Source of the DNA: Natronolimnohabitans innermongolicus JCM 12255
GTDB taxonomy: Archaea; Halobacteriota; Halobacteria; Halobacteriales; Natrialbaceae
Length of the DNA: 64,000 bases
Direction: 5' to 3'
Assembly: GCF_000337215.1 (NCBI RefSeq)
Contig: NZ_AOHZ01000111.1
Location: forward strand, 1-64,000
This document shows, piece by piece, positions 54,048 to 63,005 of this stretch. The notes beneath the pieces are model-generated. The model saw only the letters and a program-made list of their open reading frames with translations, did no database searches and had not been told where the DNA came from. Each line of letters opens with the position of its first letter. Within the stretch, counting starts at the first letter, position 1. The position numbers were made by a program, and so were the translations under genes.

Positions 54048-56000
54048 GTGAGCGACCAGCGGGAGATTATGGTCGGCGAGACGGCTGCCGACTCGGAGCT
54101 GTGGCTCCCCGTCGTCGAACTGCTGACCGGCCGCGGCTTCGTAACGGGGAAGTCAGGGTCGGGGAAGTCGAACACCGCGTCCGTTATCGCGGAGGAGTTA
54201 CTCGAGGCGGGCTTTCCCCTCCTGATCGTCGACACGGACGGGGAGTACTACGGGCTCAAAGAGGAGTACGAGATGCTCCACGCCGGCGCCGACGAGGAGT
54301 GTGACATCCAGATCGGACCGGAGCACGCCGAGCAGATGGCGACGCTGGCCCTGGAGGAGAACGTGCCGATCATTCTGGACGTTTCGGGCTACCTGGACGA
54401 GGACGTGGCGGACGAACTCCTGCGGGAGACGGCCAGGCAGCTGTTCGTCAAAGAGAAGAAACTGAAAAAGCCGTTCTTGCTCGTCGTCGAGGAGGTTCAC
54501 GAGTACATTCCCGAGGGCGGCGGCGTCGGCGAGACGGGCAACCTGCTGATCAAGATCAGCAAGCGCGGGCGCAAACACGGCCTCGGCATCCTCGGGATCA
54601 GCCAGCGCCCCGCCGACGTCAAAAAGGACTTCATCACGCAGGCGAACTGGCTCGTCTGGCACCGACTGACCTGGGACAACGACACCAACGTCGTTGGACG
54701 GATCATCGACACCGAGTACTCGGAGCTCGTCTCCGACCTCGACGACGGCCAGGCGTTCGTCCAGACCGACTGGAACGAAGTCGACGTCCGAAAGGTCCAG
54801 TTCCGACGCAAACGGACGTTCGACGCCGGGGCGACCCCCGGCCTCGACGACTTCGAACGACCCGAACTCAAGTCGGTCTCGGACGCCCTCGTCGGCGACC
54901 TCCAGAAGATCTCCGAGCGGAAGGACCGCGAGGAAAACCGCATCGTCGAACTCGAGAACGAACTCGAGAAGAAAGAAACACGCATCGAGACCCTGGAAGA
55001 CGAACTCGAGTCCGCGCGGGATATCTCCTCGGCGGCCAAGCAGATGGCCGACGCGCTGACGAGACCCGAGACGGTCCAGACGCAACTCGGCGCGGGGGGA
55101 GCGGACGACGGCGAGGAACTGCGCCGGCTCCACGACGAAATCGTCGACCTCGAGGACGAACGCGACGAACTCCGGGCGCAACTGGACGAGCGAGACGAGC
55201 GGATCGAGAGCCTGGAAAGCGATCTCGAGTCGCGGGCGGAGACGATCGAGCGTCTGCGAGCGGAGAACGAGCGGTTGCGTGTGCGCGTTACTGATACCTC
55301 GACTTCGGTGGACGCGCCGGCGACGAACGCCGACGGCGGCGTCGCCGATACCGTCTCCGGTGGCGCTTCCGACGCCGACGACGAGATCGTTCACGCCGGC
55401 GGCGACGAGATCGAGTTCGGCTTTACGTCGATCAGCGAGGAACTCGAAAACGTCAGGGCGCGAGCGGACGCGGAACGCGGCGAAAACGAGTCGGCGGTCG
55501 GATCGGCGATGGCCGGCAACGGAATCGGGAAAGCCGACATCGACGCCGACGTCGACGCCAACACCGACACCGAACGCGACGAAGACGGACGAAGCGAACG
55601 GACCGCTGGGAGCACCGCAGCCGGCACGGCGCGGTCGTCGACGACGCAGTCGTCGCAGCCGAACGGCGACGAATCGATGCCGGAGGCGGAGCGGTTCACC
55701 GGCGACTGGATCGACGAGCGACTCGAGCGCGCCGCCGAGCAGTCACGCTGCACGGCGAAGACGGGACGGCGGGCGCTCGCCGTACTCGAGAGAGACGGCC
55801 CGCTCGGAACCGTGGCCGTCGCCGAGGCCGTCGGTCGATCGACGGTCGCGGTCCAGAGTTTGCTCTCGGAGCTTCGGACCGAGGGACTGCTCGATCGGCC
55901 GAGCGAGCGAACGTACGCGCTCGACGCCGACGTTCGGTCTCGAGTGTCGGACGAAAAAACGGAAAGAGAATCGGAGACGGGATCGACGAGCGCCGACTGA
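54048..56000 (+). CDS. HerA-like ATPase with coiled coil and winged helix
   Basis: The 650-residue product starts at the GTG at 54048 (GAGGTG nine bases before). It has Walker A GKSGSGKSNT (residues 34-43), DTDGEYYGL, Walker B LLVVEEVHEYIPEG near residue 147 and a LGISQRPADV motif, typical of the HerA/DUF87 branch of FtsK-HerA translocases. After about residue 290 there is a coiled coil (VELENELEKKETRIETLEDEL...LRAQLDERDERIESLESDLESRAETIERLRAENERLRV), a long acidic linker and a C-terminal winged helix (GRRALAVLERDGPLGTVAVAEAVGRSTVAVQSLLSEL). A translocase acting on DNA and recruited through its winged helix is plausible. No NurA nuclease gene is beside it. Confidence 0.85.
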   Translation: MSDQREIMVGETAADSELWLPVVELLTGRGFVTGKSGSGKSNTASVIAEELLEAGFPLLIVDTDGEYYGLKEEYEMLHAGADEECDIQIGPEHAEQMATLALEENVPIILDVSGYLDEDVADELLRETARQLFVKEKKLKKPFLLVVEEVHEYIPEGGGVGETGNLLIKISKRGRKHGLGILGISQRPADVKKDFITQANWLVWHRLTWDNDTNVVGRIIDTEYSELVSDLDDGQAFVQTDWNEVDVRKVQFRRKRTFDAGATPGLDDFERPELKSVSDALVGDLQKISERKDREENRIVELENELEKKETRIETLEDELESARDISSAAKQMADALTRPETVQTQLGAGGADDGEELRRLHDEIVDLEDERDELRAQLDERDERIESLESDLESRAETIERLRAENERLRVRVTDTSTSVDAPATNADGGVADTVSGGASDADDEIVHAGGDEIEFGFTSISEELENVRARADAERGENESAVGSAMAGNGIGKADIDADVDANTDTERDEDGRSERTAGSTAAGTARSSTTQSSQPNGDESMPEAERFTGDWIDERLERAAEQSRCTAKTGRRALAVLERDGPLGTVAVAEAVGRSTVAVQSLLSELRTEGLLDRPSERTYALDADVRSRVSDEKTERESETGSTSAD

Positions 56001-56025
56001 GACGGATCCGTGTCGCGGTTCCGGC

Positions 56026-57135
56026 TCACCGACGGAGCCGGGCGCCGACCGACTCGATCGACGACGGCTCGATGTGTTGGTGTACGGGGAGGACGACGAT
56101 CTCTCGAGCGAGCCGTTTCGTGACCTCGTACCCCGGGTCCGCGACGACGGTCTCGGAGAGTCGTGGCCAGGTGTGTGCGCCCACGCCGCAGTCCTCGAGG
56201 TCGGCGAGGAACCGCTGGGGGTCGTTCGCGCGGACGGGGACGACCTGGGGGCAGATGCCGGCCGGGAGCGAGTCGTAGCAGGCGTCGACGTCGGGACAGT
56301 CCTCGAGGATAGCTAGCCAGGTCCGGTAGTTCTCGCGGCGTGCGTCCCTGATCGCGGTGGGATCGGCGTCCTCGATGACGTACGCCGAAAGCTTCGACAT
56401 CTGGGTCTTGCCGGACTCGTACCGGGCTCGTGGGTCGGGCACCGACGGGCCGCGGCCGGCGACGAGTTCGTCGACCGACTGGCGAAGCGTCGCGTTCCGG
56501 TCGAGAAGTTCGGCGACGAACGACTTGAGGGCGAACCGACAGTCGGTCGTTCCGAGCTGGTCGCGGACGCCGGCGATCGAGGACGGTTCGAACCGCTCTG
56601 CGACGGTCTCGTCGTTACAGTAGAGGATCGCTCCGTCCGGAATCGGCAGGAGCTTCCAGAGGCTCGTCACGCCGAGATCGCCGCGAGTCCCGAGAAGCAT
56701 CCCGTCGGCGACGCTCAGGGGGGCGTGAGCGTTGTCGTCGATGAGATAGCAATCGTACTCCGAGACGAGCGCCGAGAACGAATCGAACCCGGGCTGGGGA
56801 AATCCGAAGTAGTCGACCGAGACGGCGGCCGCCGTCTCGTCGTCGAGTCGCCGCTCGACGTCGGCGAGGTCAGGGGAGAGATCCGATTGCAGGCGGTAGT
56901 ACCGGGGCTCGAGGCCGAGTTCGTGAAACGGCTCGGCGACTGCATCGGGAAGATACGCCGGAAGCAAGACGTTCGAATCGGGCTCGACGAACCCGGCGAG
57001 ACCGTCGTATAACGCCGCCTTTCCGGAGCCGTAGAAGGTGACGTGGGCGGCGTAGCGCTCGAGGAACGACTCGATACCCGTCGGCTCCGGTTCCGACAGT
57101 GACCAGGCGACCAGCGACGGGCTCTCACTAATCAT
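56026..57135 (-). CDS. DegT/AHBA-type PLP aminotransferase-like protein
   Basis: The 369-residue protein follows the DegT/DnrJ/EryC1 fold: HVTFYGSGKAALYDGL (phosphate loop), DYFGFPQPGFDSF, YDCYLIDDNAHAPLSVAD and VTSLWKLLPIPDGAILY, where the Lys of SLWKLLP is the candidate PLP Schiff-base residue. These enzymes transfer amino groups to nucleotide sugars or similar. It points away from the AlkP and FemAB genes. An alternative is a cysteine-desulfurase-like role, but no persulfide Cys is apparent. Confidence 0.75.
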   Translation of the reverse strand: MISESPSLVAWSLSEPEPTGIESFLERYAAHVTFYGSGKAALYDGLAGFVEPDSNVLLPAYLPDAVAEPFHELGLEPRYYRLQSDLSPDLADVERRLDDETAAAVSVDYFGFPQPGFDSFSALVSEYDCYLIDDNAHAPLSVADGMLLGTRGDLGVTSLWKLLPIPDGAILYCNDETVAERFEPSSIAGVRDQLGTTDCRFALKSFVAELLDRNATLRQSVDELVAGRGPSVPDPRARYESGKTQMSKLSAYVIEDADPTAIRDARRENYRTWLAILEDCPDVDACYDSLPAGICPQVVPVRANDPQRFLADLEDCGVGAHTWPRLSETVVADPGYEVTKRLAREIVVLPVHQHIEPSSIESVGARLRR

Positions 57136-57364
57136 CCGTATATCGACTCCCGAGTGAGTTTCTGTCTCGCTGCACAGTTAGTACGCTGAGAGTTAGTCGA
57201 ACGACACCTTAGTGATTGTGACGATACCACGTGACACAGCGAGCATAGGCAGCCCTTACACCGAAACGCGCGCGTTGACTATCGTTCATTGCAAATTCAC
57301 AGTCATTGCTTACAGCGGACCAGCAGTCGAATAACAAAACCGGGGTGGATCAACGGCTTCAGGC

Positions 57365-58990
57365 ATGGGAGATTCGACAGACGAAGACGATCTGCGCCTC
57401 CTGGTGGTCGGACTCGACGCTGGCTGTCGTCCGATACTCGAGCCGTTGTTCGAGGCGGACGAAATCCCGACGTTAGAACGACTGTTCGAGACCGGGACCA
57501 GCGGCCCCCTCGAGTCACAGATACCGCCGTGGACGGCCAGCGCCTGGCCCTCGATGTACACCGGAAAGAATCCGGGCAAACACGGAGTGTACGACTTTCT
57601 CTCCTTCGAGGGCTACGACTGGGACGTCGTGAACGCGAGCCACGTTCGCGAGCGACCCGTCTGGGAGTTGCTCAGCGAGCACGGGCTCACGAGCGTCGTG
57701 GTCAACCTGCCCGTCACGCACCCTCCACGAGAGTTCGACGGCGCGTTGATCCCGGGGATGACCGCACCGGAGAATCCTCCCTGCCATCCGACGGGCATCC
57801 TCGAGGATATCGAGATGGCCTGTGGCGACTATCACGTCTATCCGCAGAGCACGGACGCACCGGCACAGTCGATCGAGGGCTACGAACGCACGATCGAATC
57901 TCGGGGCGCGGCGTTTCGGTACCTCTGTCGCCGGATGCAACCGGAGTTCGGCTTCCTCCAGTTCCAGATAACCGACTCCGTCTTTCACGAACGCCCGGGC
58001 GACAAGGAGGCCATCGAGGCAGTCTACCGCGCGGTCGACCGCCAGCTCGCCGAGACCATCGAGGAGACCGATCCGGAGCACGTCCTGATCGTCAGCGACC
58101 ACGGAATGGGGAAGGTGACGGGCACCGAGTTCCGGGTCAACGAGTTCCTTCGGGAGCGTGACCGCCTCGAGGTGCAAAGCGGCGGCGAGGGAATGCCCGA
58201 CTGGTCGACGACGTGGCGAAAGGACCTCCTCGAGGGCGAAGACGCGAGCGAGCACGAGGAAAGCGTCCTCGAGAAAGGCATGAACGTGGCTGCGAAATTC
58301 GGGATTACCACGCAACGGGTGGCGAACACGCTGGATCGTGTAGGGTTGAAAGAACCGATCGGAAAGCGCGTCCCGAACGACATGATTCGGGCCGCGAGCG
58401 AGCAGGTCGATTTCCCCGAGTCGGAGGCCTACGTCCGCTCGAAGAGCGAACTCGGCGTTCGGATCAACCTCGAGGGGCGAGAGCCGAACGGCCAGGTTCC
58501 GGAATCGGCATACGAAGCGGTTCGAGACGAACTCATCGACGAACTCTCGGACGTTCGAACGCCCGACGGCGAGCCGATGTTCGACGTGGTCGCTCCTCGC
58601 GAGGCGTACTTCGACGGCCCGCACGTCGATCGGGCGCCCGACATCGTGACGGTTCCCGCGGACTTCGACAACGCGATCACCGCCGACGTCGGAACGTCGC
58701 AGTTCGGCGAGCCGATGGAGCCCTGGAATCACAAACAGACGGGGATCGTCGCGGCCGCGGGTAGCGAGTTCGACGAGACAGTTCCGATCGAAGGGGCGAC
58801 GATCTTCGACGTCGCGCCGACGATCTGTGCGCTGTTCGACGTGCCGATCGACGCCGAGATGGACGGGACGACGCTTCCGGTGATCGAAGACGGCACGGAA
58901 GCCGAGTATCCGGACTACGAGGCCGGACCGATCAGCGCGACCGACGACGGCGCCGTCGAAGACCGACTCTCAGACCTCGGGTATCTCTAA
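57365..58990 (+). CDS. type I phosphodiesterase / AlkP-superfamily hydrolase
   Basis: The 541-residue protein matches nucleotide pyrophosphatase/phosphodiesterases: LLVVGLDAGCRPILEPLF (first metal Asp), PPWTASAWPSMYTGKNPGKHGVYDF (nucleophile Thr with the GKxPGxHG loop), VLIVSDHGMG and a late His (EPWNHKQTGIV). It may cleave phosphodiesters of nucleotide sugars or phospholipid head groups. The tail VEDRLSDLGYL is like that of the protein at 160-1128. It precedes the FemAB-like gene by two bases. Confidence 0.83.
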   Translation: MGDSTDEDDLRLLVVGLDAGCRPILEPLFEADEIPTLERLFETGTSGPLESQIPPWTASAWPSMYTGKNPGKHGVYDFLSFEGYDWDVVNASHVRERPVWELLSEHGLTSVVVNLPVTHPPREFDGALIPGMTAPENPPCHPTGILEDIEMACGDYHVYPQSTDAPAQSIEGYERTIESRGAAFRYLCRRMQPEFGFLQFQITDSVFHERPGDKEAIEAVYRAVDRQLAETIEETDPEHVLIVSDHGMGKVTGTEFRVNEFLRERDRLEVQSGGEGMPDWSTTWRKDLLEGEDASEHEESVLEKGMNVAAKFGITTQRVANTLDRVGLKEPIGKRVPNDMIRAASEQVDFPESEAYVRSKSELGVRINLEGREPNGQVPESAYEAVRDELIDELSDVRTPDGEPMFDVVAPREAYFDGPHVDRAPDIVTVPADFDNAITADVGTSQFGEPMEPWNHKQTGIVAAAGSEFDETVPIEGATIFDVAPTICALFDVPIDAEMDGTTLPVIEDGTEAEYPDYEAGPISATDDGAVEDRLSDLGYL

Positions 58991-58992
58991 CG

Positions 58993-60003
58993 ATGAGCAT
59001 CGAAATTACGACACTCGACCCGCAAACCGACGCCGACGAGTGGAATCGCTACGTCGAACGATCAGACGGAACGAACCCGTTCTACCGGGCCGAAGCACTC
59101 CGGTTGCAAGCCGACGACACGGACTCGACGGTACACCTCCTCACGGGTTTTAAAGGACAGGAGGCGATCGGGATCTTTCCCGTCTTCGAGTACAGCAAGG
59201 GTCCGGTCACCGGTGCGTTCTCGCCGGCGCCGTTCTCCTGGTCGTGTTACCTCGGCCCGGCATTGCTCAACGTCGACAAACTCAAACAGCGCAAGGCGGA
59301 TCGGCGAACCGAGCGATTCCTCGAGGGCTGTCTCGCCTACATCGAGCAGAAGATTTCGCCGCTGTACTCGAAGTTCGTCACCGCCGAATTCGACGACGTT
59401 CGCCCGTTTATCTGGGGCGAGTACAACGTCGAGCCGGGATACACCTACGTGGTCGACCTCGACGGAACGGAGGAAGAACTGCTGAAACGGTTCAGCAGCG
59501 ACGCGCGGAGCAACATCCGAAACGCCGACGAGGACGCCTACGTGATCGAGGAAGGCGACGGCGAGGACGTCGAGCGGATCGTCGATCAGGTCGCGAAACG
59601 GTACGCGAGCCAGGGACGGTCGTTTCAGCTGAGTCCGTCGTTCGCTCGAGCCGTCCACGAAGACCTCCCCGACGGCGCGATTCGTCCGTACGTCTGTCGC
59701 GTCGACGGCGAGTTCCTCGGCGGCATCCTCGTCGTCGAGTCCGAACGAACCCGATATCGGTGGCAAGGCGGGGTCAAACCCGATACCGGCGTCGATATCC
59801 CGATCAACGACCTGCTCGACTGGCACGTCATGCGCGACGGCCTGCGAGACGGCATCGAGGAGTACGACCTCGTCGGAGCCGGCGTGCCGAGTATCAACCG
59901 CTACAAGGCGAAGTTCAACCCGCGACTCCAGACGCACTACACGATCACGTCGGGTGCGTTCGGGATCGACATGATGGTCGACCGTTACCGAAAACTCAGG
60001 TAG
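58993..60003 (+). CDS. FemAB-like / GNAT-type acyltransferase
   Basis: The 336-residue protein resembles FemX/FemAB peptidyltransferases: two GNAT-like halves with NPFYRAEALRLQ near residue 27, GYTYVVDLDGTEEELLKRFSSDARSNIRNADE in the middle and YDLVGAGVPSINRYKAKFNPRLQTHYTI near the end. In bacteria these add amino acids to lipid II; archaea lack it, so another acyl acceptor (lipid or glycan) is likely. It is in the same transcript as the AlkP-type gene and ends before a large hairpin. Confidence 0.75.
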   Translation: MSIEITTLDPQTDADEWNRYVERSDGTNPFYRAEALRLQADDTDSTVHLLTGFKGQEAIGIFPVFEYSKGPVTGAFSPAPFSWSCYLGPALLNVDKLKQRKADRRTERFLEGCLAYIEQKISPLYSKFVTAEFDDVRPFIWGEYNVEPGYTYVVDLDGTEEELLKRFSSDARSNIRNADEDAYVIEEGDGEDVERIVDQVAKRYASQGRSFQLSPSFARAVHEDLPDGAIRPYVCRVDGEFLGGILVVESERTRYRWQGGVKPDTGVDIPINDLLDWHVMRDGLRDGIEEYDLVGAGVPSINRYKAKFNPRLQTHYTITSGAFGIDMMVDRYRKLR

Positions 60004-60043
60004 CGACCGGGGCGGCGTTTCGAGTCGCGAACGGCGGGCGCTC

Positions 60044-60125
60044 ATACGGATTGCTGTCCCGATGTCCCGGCGCAACCACCCCACGGGTCGCGGTTGTGCC
60101 GGAACTGACGGACAGTAACCCGTAT
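60044..60125. repeat. 82-base imperfect hairpin between convergent genes
   Basis: ATACGGATTGCTGTCC (60044-60059) pairs with GGACAGTAACCCGTAT (60110-60125) at 14 of 16 positions, and inside it CCGGCGCAACC (60067-60077) pairs with GGTTGTGCCGG (60092-60102) at 10 of 11. The outer right arm ends at the stop codon of the convergent HTH gene. It may be a two-way terminator, a structured RNA or a member of an inverted-repeat family; I have a memory of similar hairpins in other haloarchaeal gaps, but I cannot verify it here. Confidence 0.55.
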
Positions 60126-60436
60126 CAGTCGATGATCCGATATTTCGACTGCCGGGCGTCCTCGAGGTAGACTCGACTCGCGACCAGTTGCTCGTCTTCG
60201 AGCTTTCCGAGGGCGTACCTGACGGTGCGCGAACAGAGTCTGGATTCGCCGGCGATCTCTTCTTGCGTCATCGATCCCTCGTACTCGAGGACCTTGTAGA
60301 CGAGCTTCGAGCTGGGCGGCAGTTCCGACAGGGACATTGCCTCCGCTGATTCGCCCTCGGCATCGACGTCGGCGTCGGCATTGGATTCCGGTTCGGATTC
60401 GGAATCGGGCTCGGGTTCGGGTTCGGTGGTGCTCAT
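60125..60436 (-). CDS. winged-helix regulator with acidic N-terminal tail
   Basis: The 103-residue protein has a long acidic N-terminus (TTEPEPEPDSESEPESNADADVDAEGE) and a MarR/TrmB-like winged helix: SLSELPPSSKLVYKVLEYEGSMTQEEIAGESRLCSRTVRYALGKLEDEQLVASRVY (about residues 35-90). A Cys (RLCSRT) falls inside the recognition helix. Ligand and target are unknown. The FemAB-like gene converges on it. Confidence 0.75.
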   Translation of the reverse strand: MSTTEPEPEPDSESEPESNADADVDAEGESAEAMSLSELPPSSKLVYKVLEYEGSMTQEEIAGESRLCSRTVRYALGKLEDEQLVASRVYLEDARQSKYRIID

Positions 60437-61090
60437 AGTGAACGCTGACTTCCGCGGCGTTTTGCGTCCGTTCGAGGGGCGCCGAACGGCTCAGTACTCG
60501 TAACTGTGTTCACTGGCGTCATTCTCACAGAAGGCAACACGAGATGTGCACATATACGACCCCGACAGTTCAAATCGCTAGGTCGTGTCTAACCGTTCGT
60601 AGGAGGGCAGAAACGGCCGCGAACGAGAACGGAACGCACCCGCCTGCAGCGGTTGGAAACGCGAGTATGGCCACCGGCTCCGACAATTCCTCGAGCCGAA
60701 ACTGCCACTATACAGAGATTACAACGGATTAGCGGCTTCGATCGGCACCGCGAGAAGGTCCGGTTCCGGTGGCGGCTGGCCCGTGGGTGACTACTGACGA
60801 CGCGAGAGCGAAGGCGATGGCAAGGGTCGTTGCGAGCACGTGGACACTGCTCGAGAAGCGCCAGCTGGTCCACACGAACGCACGGGACCGACGGAGCGCT
60901 ACTCCCACTGGACCGCGCAACACCGACGGGGCGGGTTACACGCAACTGTCGGCAGTTGTGGACCGCGCCTCGGACGCTGCGGGCCACCGTCGGCTACCGT
61001 ACATGCTGGACGTTGGACACGTTCTGGACGCTACGGACTGCGGATCGGTTCGACGAGAGACAGAACAGAGCGCGACGCGTCGGACGAACG
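60437..61090. other. gene-free stretch with a 6-4-6 palindrome
   Basis: CAACTG (60943-60948) and CAGTTG (60953-60958) form a perfect inverted repeat across TCGG. Frames in this 650-base region have no family signal and poor codon character. A few GGAC-rich nonamers around 60830-61040 (for example GTGGACACT) faintly resemble the nine-base units at 53 kb but are not in register. Nothing else is evident. Confidence 0.3.
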
Positions 61091-61300
61091 TTATCGCTTG
61101 TCTTCAGGAATGAAATCGGAAGTCTTCATCTCGCGGTACGTCGCGCAGTCGGGACAGGCGTGGACGACGTCGCGGTTGTCGCCGAAGACGCGAGCGAACT
61201 GTCGGGTGACCTGGTTACCACAGTTGACACAGCGGGGGGCGGTCGTTTGCTGGCCGGACGTCATTGGCGCCCACTTCGCGTTGGATGGTTCCGTCGACAT
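61091..61300 (-). CDS. small zinc-ribbon protein
   Basis: The product has a four-Cys zinc ribbon: RCVNCGNQVTRQFARVFGDNRDVVHACPDCATYRE, with CVNC and CPDC as ligand pairs. With the ATG at 61300 it is 69 residues; TATAGTAAATACC (complement, about 61324-61336) is about 29 bases before that ATG. A shorter start at 61264 (57 residues) is possible. Such proteins are common in haloarchaea (perhaps DUF7563, from memory) and may bind nucleic acid or protein. Confidence 0.72.
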   Translation of the reverse strand: MSTEPSNAKWAPMTSGQQTTAPRCVNCGNQVTRQFARVFGDNRDVVHACPDCATYREMKTSDFIPEDKR

Positions 61301-61547
61301 CAACAACTCGTAACCACAGAACGGTATTTACTATAGAGTGCATAATACAGCACACGCCGTCGTTGTGGGCACAACCGTCGAGACAAATAGCTCAGCTAAA
61401 CAGTTCGGAAATCAGCAGTGTAACACTCCAGCACGCCAGAAATTCAATATTTCTTGTGTTTAACCGACTGTTTTACCGGCCAAATACCCGGCTCGAGTCG
61501 GCTGCACGGCGCGACCCGTCACCGCGAGCGTCGGCGATGTCGAAACG

Positions 61548-61599
61548 CGGGTATCGAACGACGTCGCGACCGCGGAACCCGCGCCCCCGTCGATACCCG
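61548..61599. other. structured element with nested stems
   Basis: CGGGTATCGA (61548-61557) and TCGATACCCG (61590-61599) are perfect ten-base inverted arms; the 32 bases between them contain a second stem CGCGG (61571-61575) with CCGCG (61579-61583) and an AAC loop. AT-rich DNA follows. No promoter is obvious in front. It could be a small RNA, a terminator of a leftward transcript or a protein site. The rest of 61301-61755 holds no gene. Confidence 0.4.
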
Positions 61600-61755
61600 A
61601 ATAATATATGACAAATTTTCAATAGTTTCTTGGAAGTCGCCGAGCGATCGCCGACCACTCGATGGCGCCGGCCGGAGACGAGCGACGCCGGTCAGATGCG
61701 AGCGCACCCGGTAACAGCCGGATAATTAACCGGGCGATCGAGGTACGACGACGGG

Positions 61756-62937
61756 ATGCAAGCAGTCGTTCTCACGGCGGGGCAGGGGACACGAATGCGA
61801 CCGCTCTCCGACGCGGTACCGAAACCGATGCTTCCGGTCGCAGACAGGCCACTCGCAGCGCACACGGTCTATACGGCCGTCGACGCCGGCGCCGACGAGA
61901 TCGTCCTCGTCATCGGCTACGAGGGGGCGATCGTCCGCGAGTACTTCGGCGAGACGTACCGCGGCGTTCCGGTCACCTACGCGGTCCAGACCGAACAGGC
62001 TGGAACGGCGGACGCCGTCAACGCCGCCAGCGAATACATCGACGGTCCCTTCGCCGTCCTGAACGGCGACAATCTCTACGAGCCGGCGGCGATCGAACGG
62101 CTCTTCGACCGCTGTCCGGCCGTCTGTGCCGTCGAGGTCGACGACCCGCGCAACTACGGCGTCCTCGACATCGACGACGAAGCGGTCGTCGAGATCACCG
62201 AGAAACCGTCGAACCCGCCGACGAACCTCGCCAACGCCGGCGCCTACGCCTTCCCCGAAGACGCCCGCGAGTGGCTCGAGGTTCCCGAAAGCGAACGCGG
62301 CGAACGCGAGATCACCGACGTGCTCGCGCGCGTGATCGAACGATTCGCAGTGAGGCCGGTCACCCTCGAGCGCTGGCTAGACGTCGGCCGTCCGTGGGAA
62401 CTGCTCGAGGCCAACGAGTGGAAACTCGGCGACCTCGAGGCCCGCGTCGACGGCGAAGTGAGTGGAGACGCCCACCTCGAGGGCGCGGTTGTCGTCGAGG
62501 ACGGCGCTACCGTTGAGGCGGGAGCCGTGATCGACGGCCCGGTACTGATCCGCGCAGGGGCGACCGTCGGGCCGAACGCCCACGTTCGCGGCGCGACGCT
62601 GATCGGAGCGGACGTCGAAATCGGCAACGGCGTAGCGGTGAAAAACAGCGTCATCTCCCGCGGGACGTCGATCAGCCACCTCTCGTCCGTCGGCGACAGC
62701 GTACTCGGCCGAAACGTCAACCTCGGCGCGGGAACGAACGTGGCGACCCGTCGCCACGACGGCGGCGATATCGACGTTACGGTGAAAGGCGAGCGCGTCT
62801 CGACGGGGCGACGGGCGTTCGGCGTCGTGGCGGGCGACGGCGTGAAGACGGGCATCAACTCGAGTCTGACGCCGGGGTTGAAGCTGACGAGAGAGGCGAC
62901 GACTCGGTCCGGCGAAGTCGTCGAGCGCGACCGCTAG
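61756..62937 (+). CDS. glmU: GlmU-like sugar-1-phosphate nucleotidyltransferase/acetyltransferase
   Basis: The 393-residue enzyme has an N-terminal nucleotidyltransferase: AVVLTAGQGTRMRPLSDAVPKPMLPVADRPL (residues 3-33), EQAGTADAVNAA, LNGDNLYE and the NAGAYAF and WLDVGRPW segments. The C-terminal half is a left-handed beta-helix (hexapeptide repeats such as VVVEDGATVEAGAVIDGPVLIRAGATVGPNAHVRG) with KNSVISRGTSISHLSSVGDSVLG. This matches archaeal bifunctional GlmU (GlcNAc-1-P/UDP-GlcNAc synthesis). TATA GATAATTAACC is 27 bases before the ATG. The neighbouring glmS makes its substrate pathway plausible. Confidence 0.87.
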   Translation: MQAVVLTAGQGTRMRPLSDAVPKPMLPVADRPLAAHTVYTAVDAGADEIVLVIGYEGAIVREYFGETYRGVPVTYAVQTEQAGTADAVNAASEYIDGPFAVLNGDNLYEPAAIERLFDRCPAVCAVEVDDPRNYGVLDIDDEAVVEITEKPSNPPTNLANAGAYAFPEDAREWLEVPESERGEREITDVLARVIERFAVRPVTLERWLDVGRPWELLEANEWKLGDLEARVDGEVSGDAHLEGAVVVEDGATVEAGAVIDGPVLIRAGATVGPNAHVRGATLIGADVEIGNGVAVKNSVISRGTSISHLSSVGDSVLGRNVNLGAGTNVATRRHDGGDIDVTVKGERVSTGRRAFGVVAGDGVKTGINSSLTPGLKLTREATTRSGEVVERDR

Positions 62938-63005
62938 CGCTTCGAACTGAACGGCCGAACGCGACGGAGTGCTGCTCGTCGCCGACCTGCGCTATCAAGT
63001 GCGAG

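Noticed and set aside
52979-54235. A 418-codon minus-strand frame across the parA-herA gap with repeating Thr-Val steps
   Set aside because: The tripeptide repetition is the nine-base palindromic array read as codons. The frame overlaps the parA start and the herA coding region and also runs with similar Thr-Val strings on the other strand.
60560-60590. GTTCAAATC reminiscent of a tRNA T-loop
   Set aside because: No acceptor, D or anticodon arms can be folded around it.
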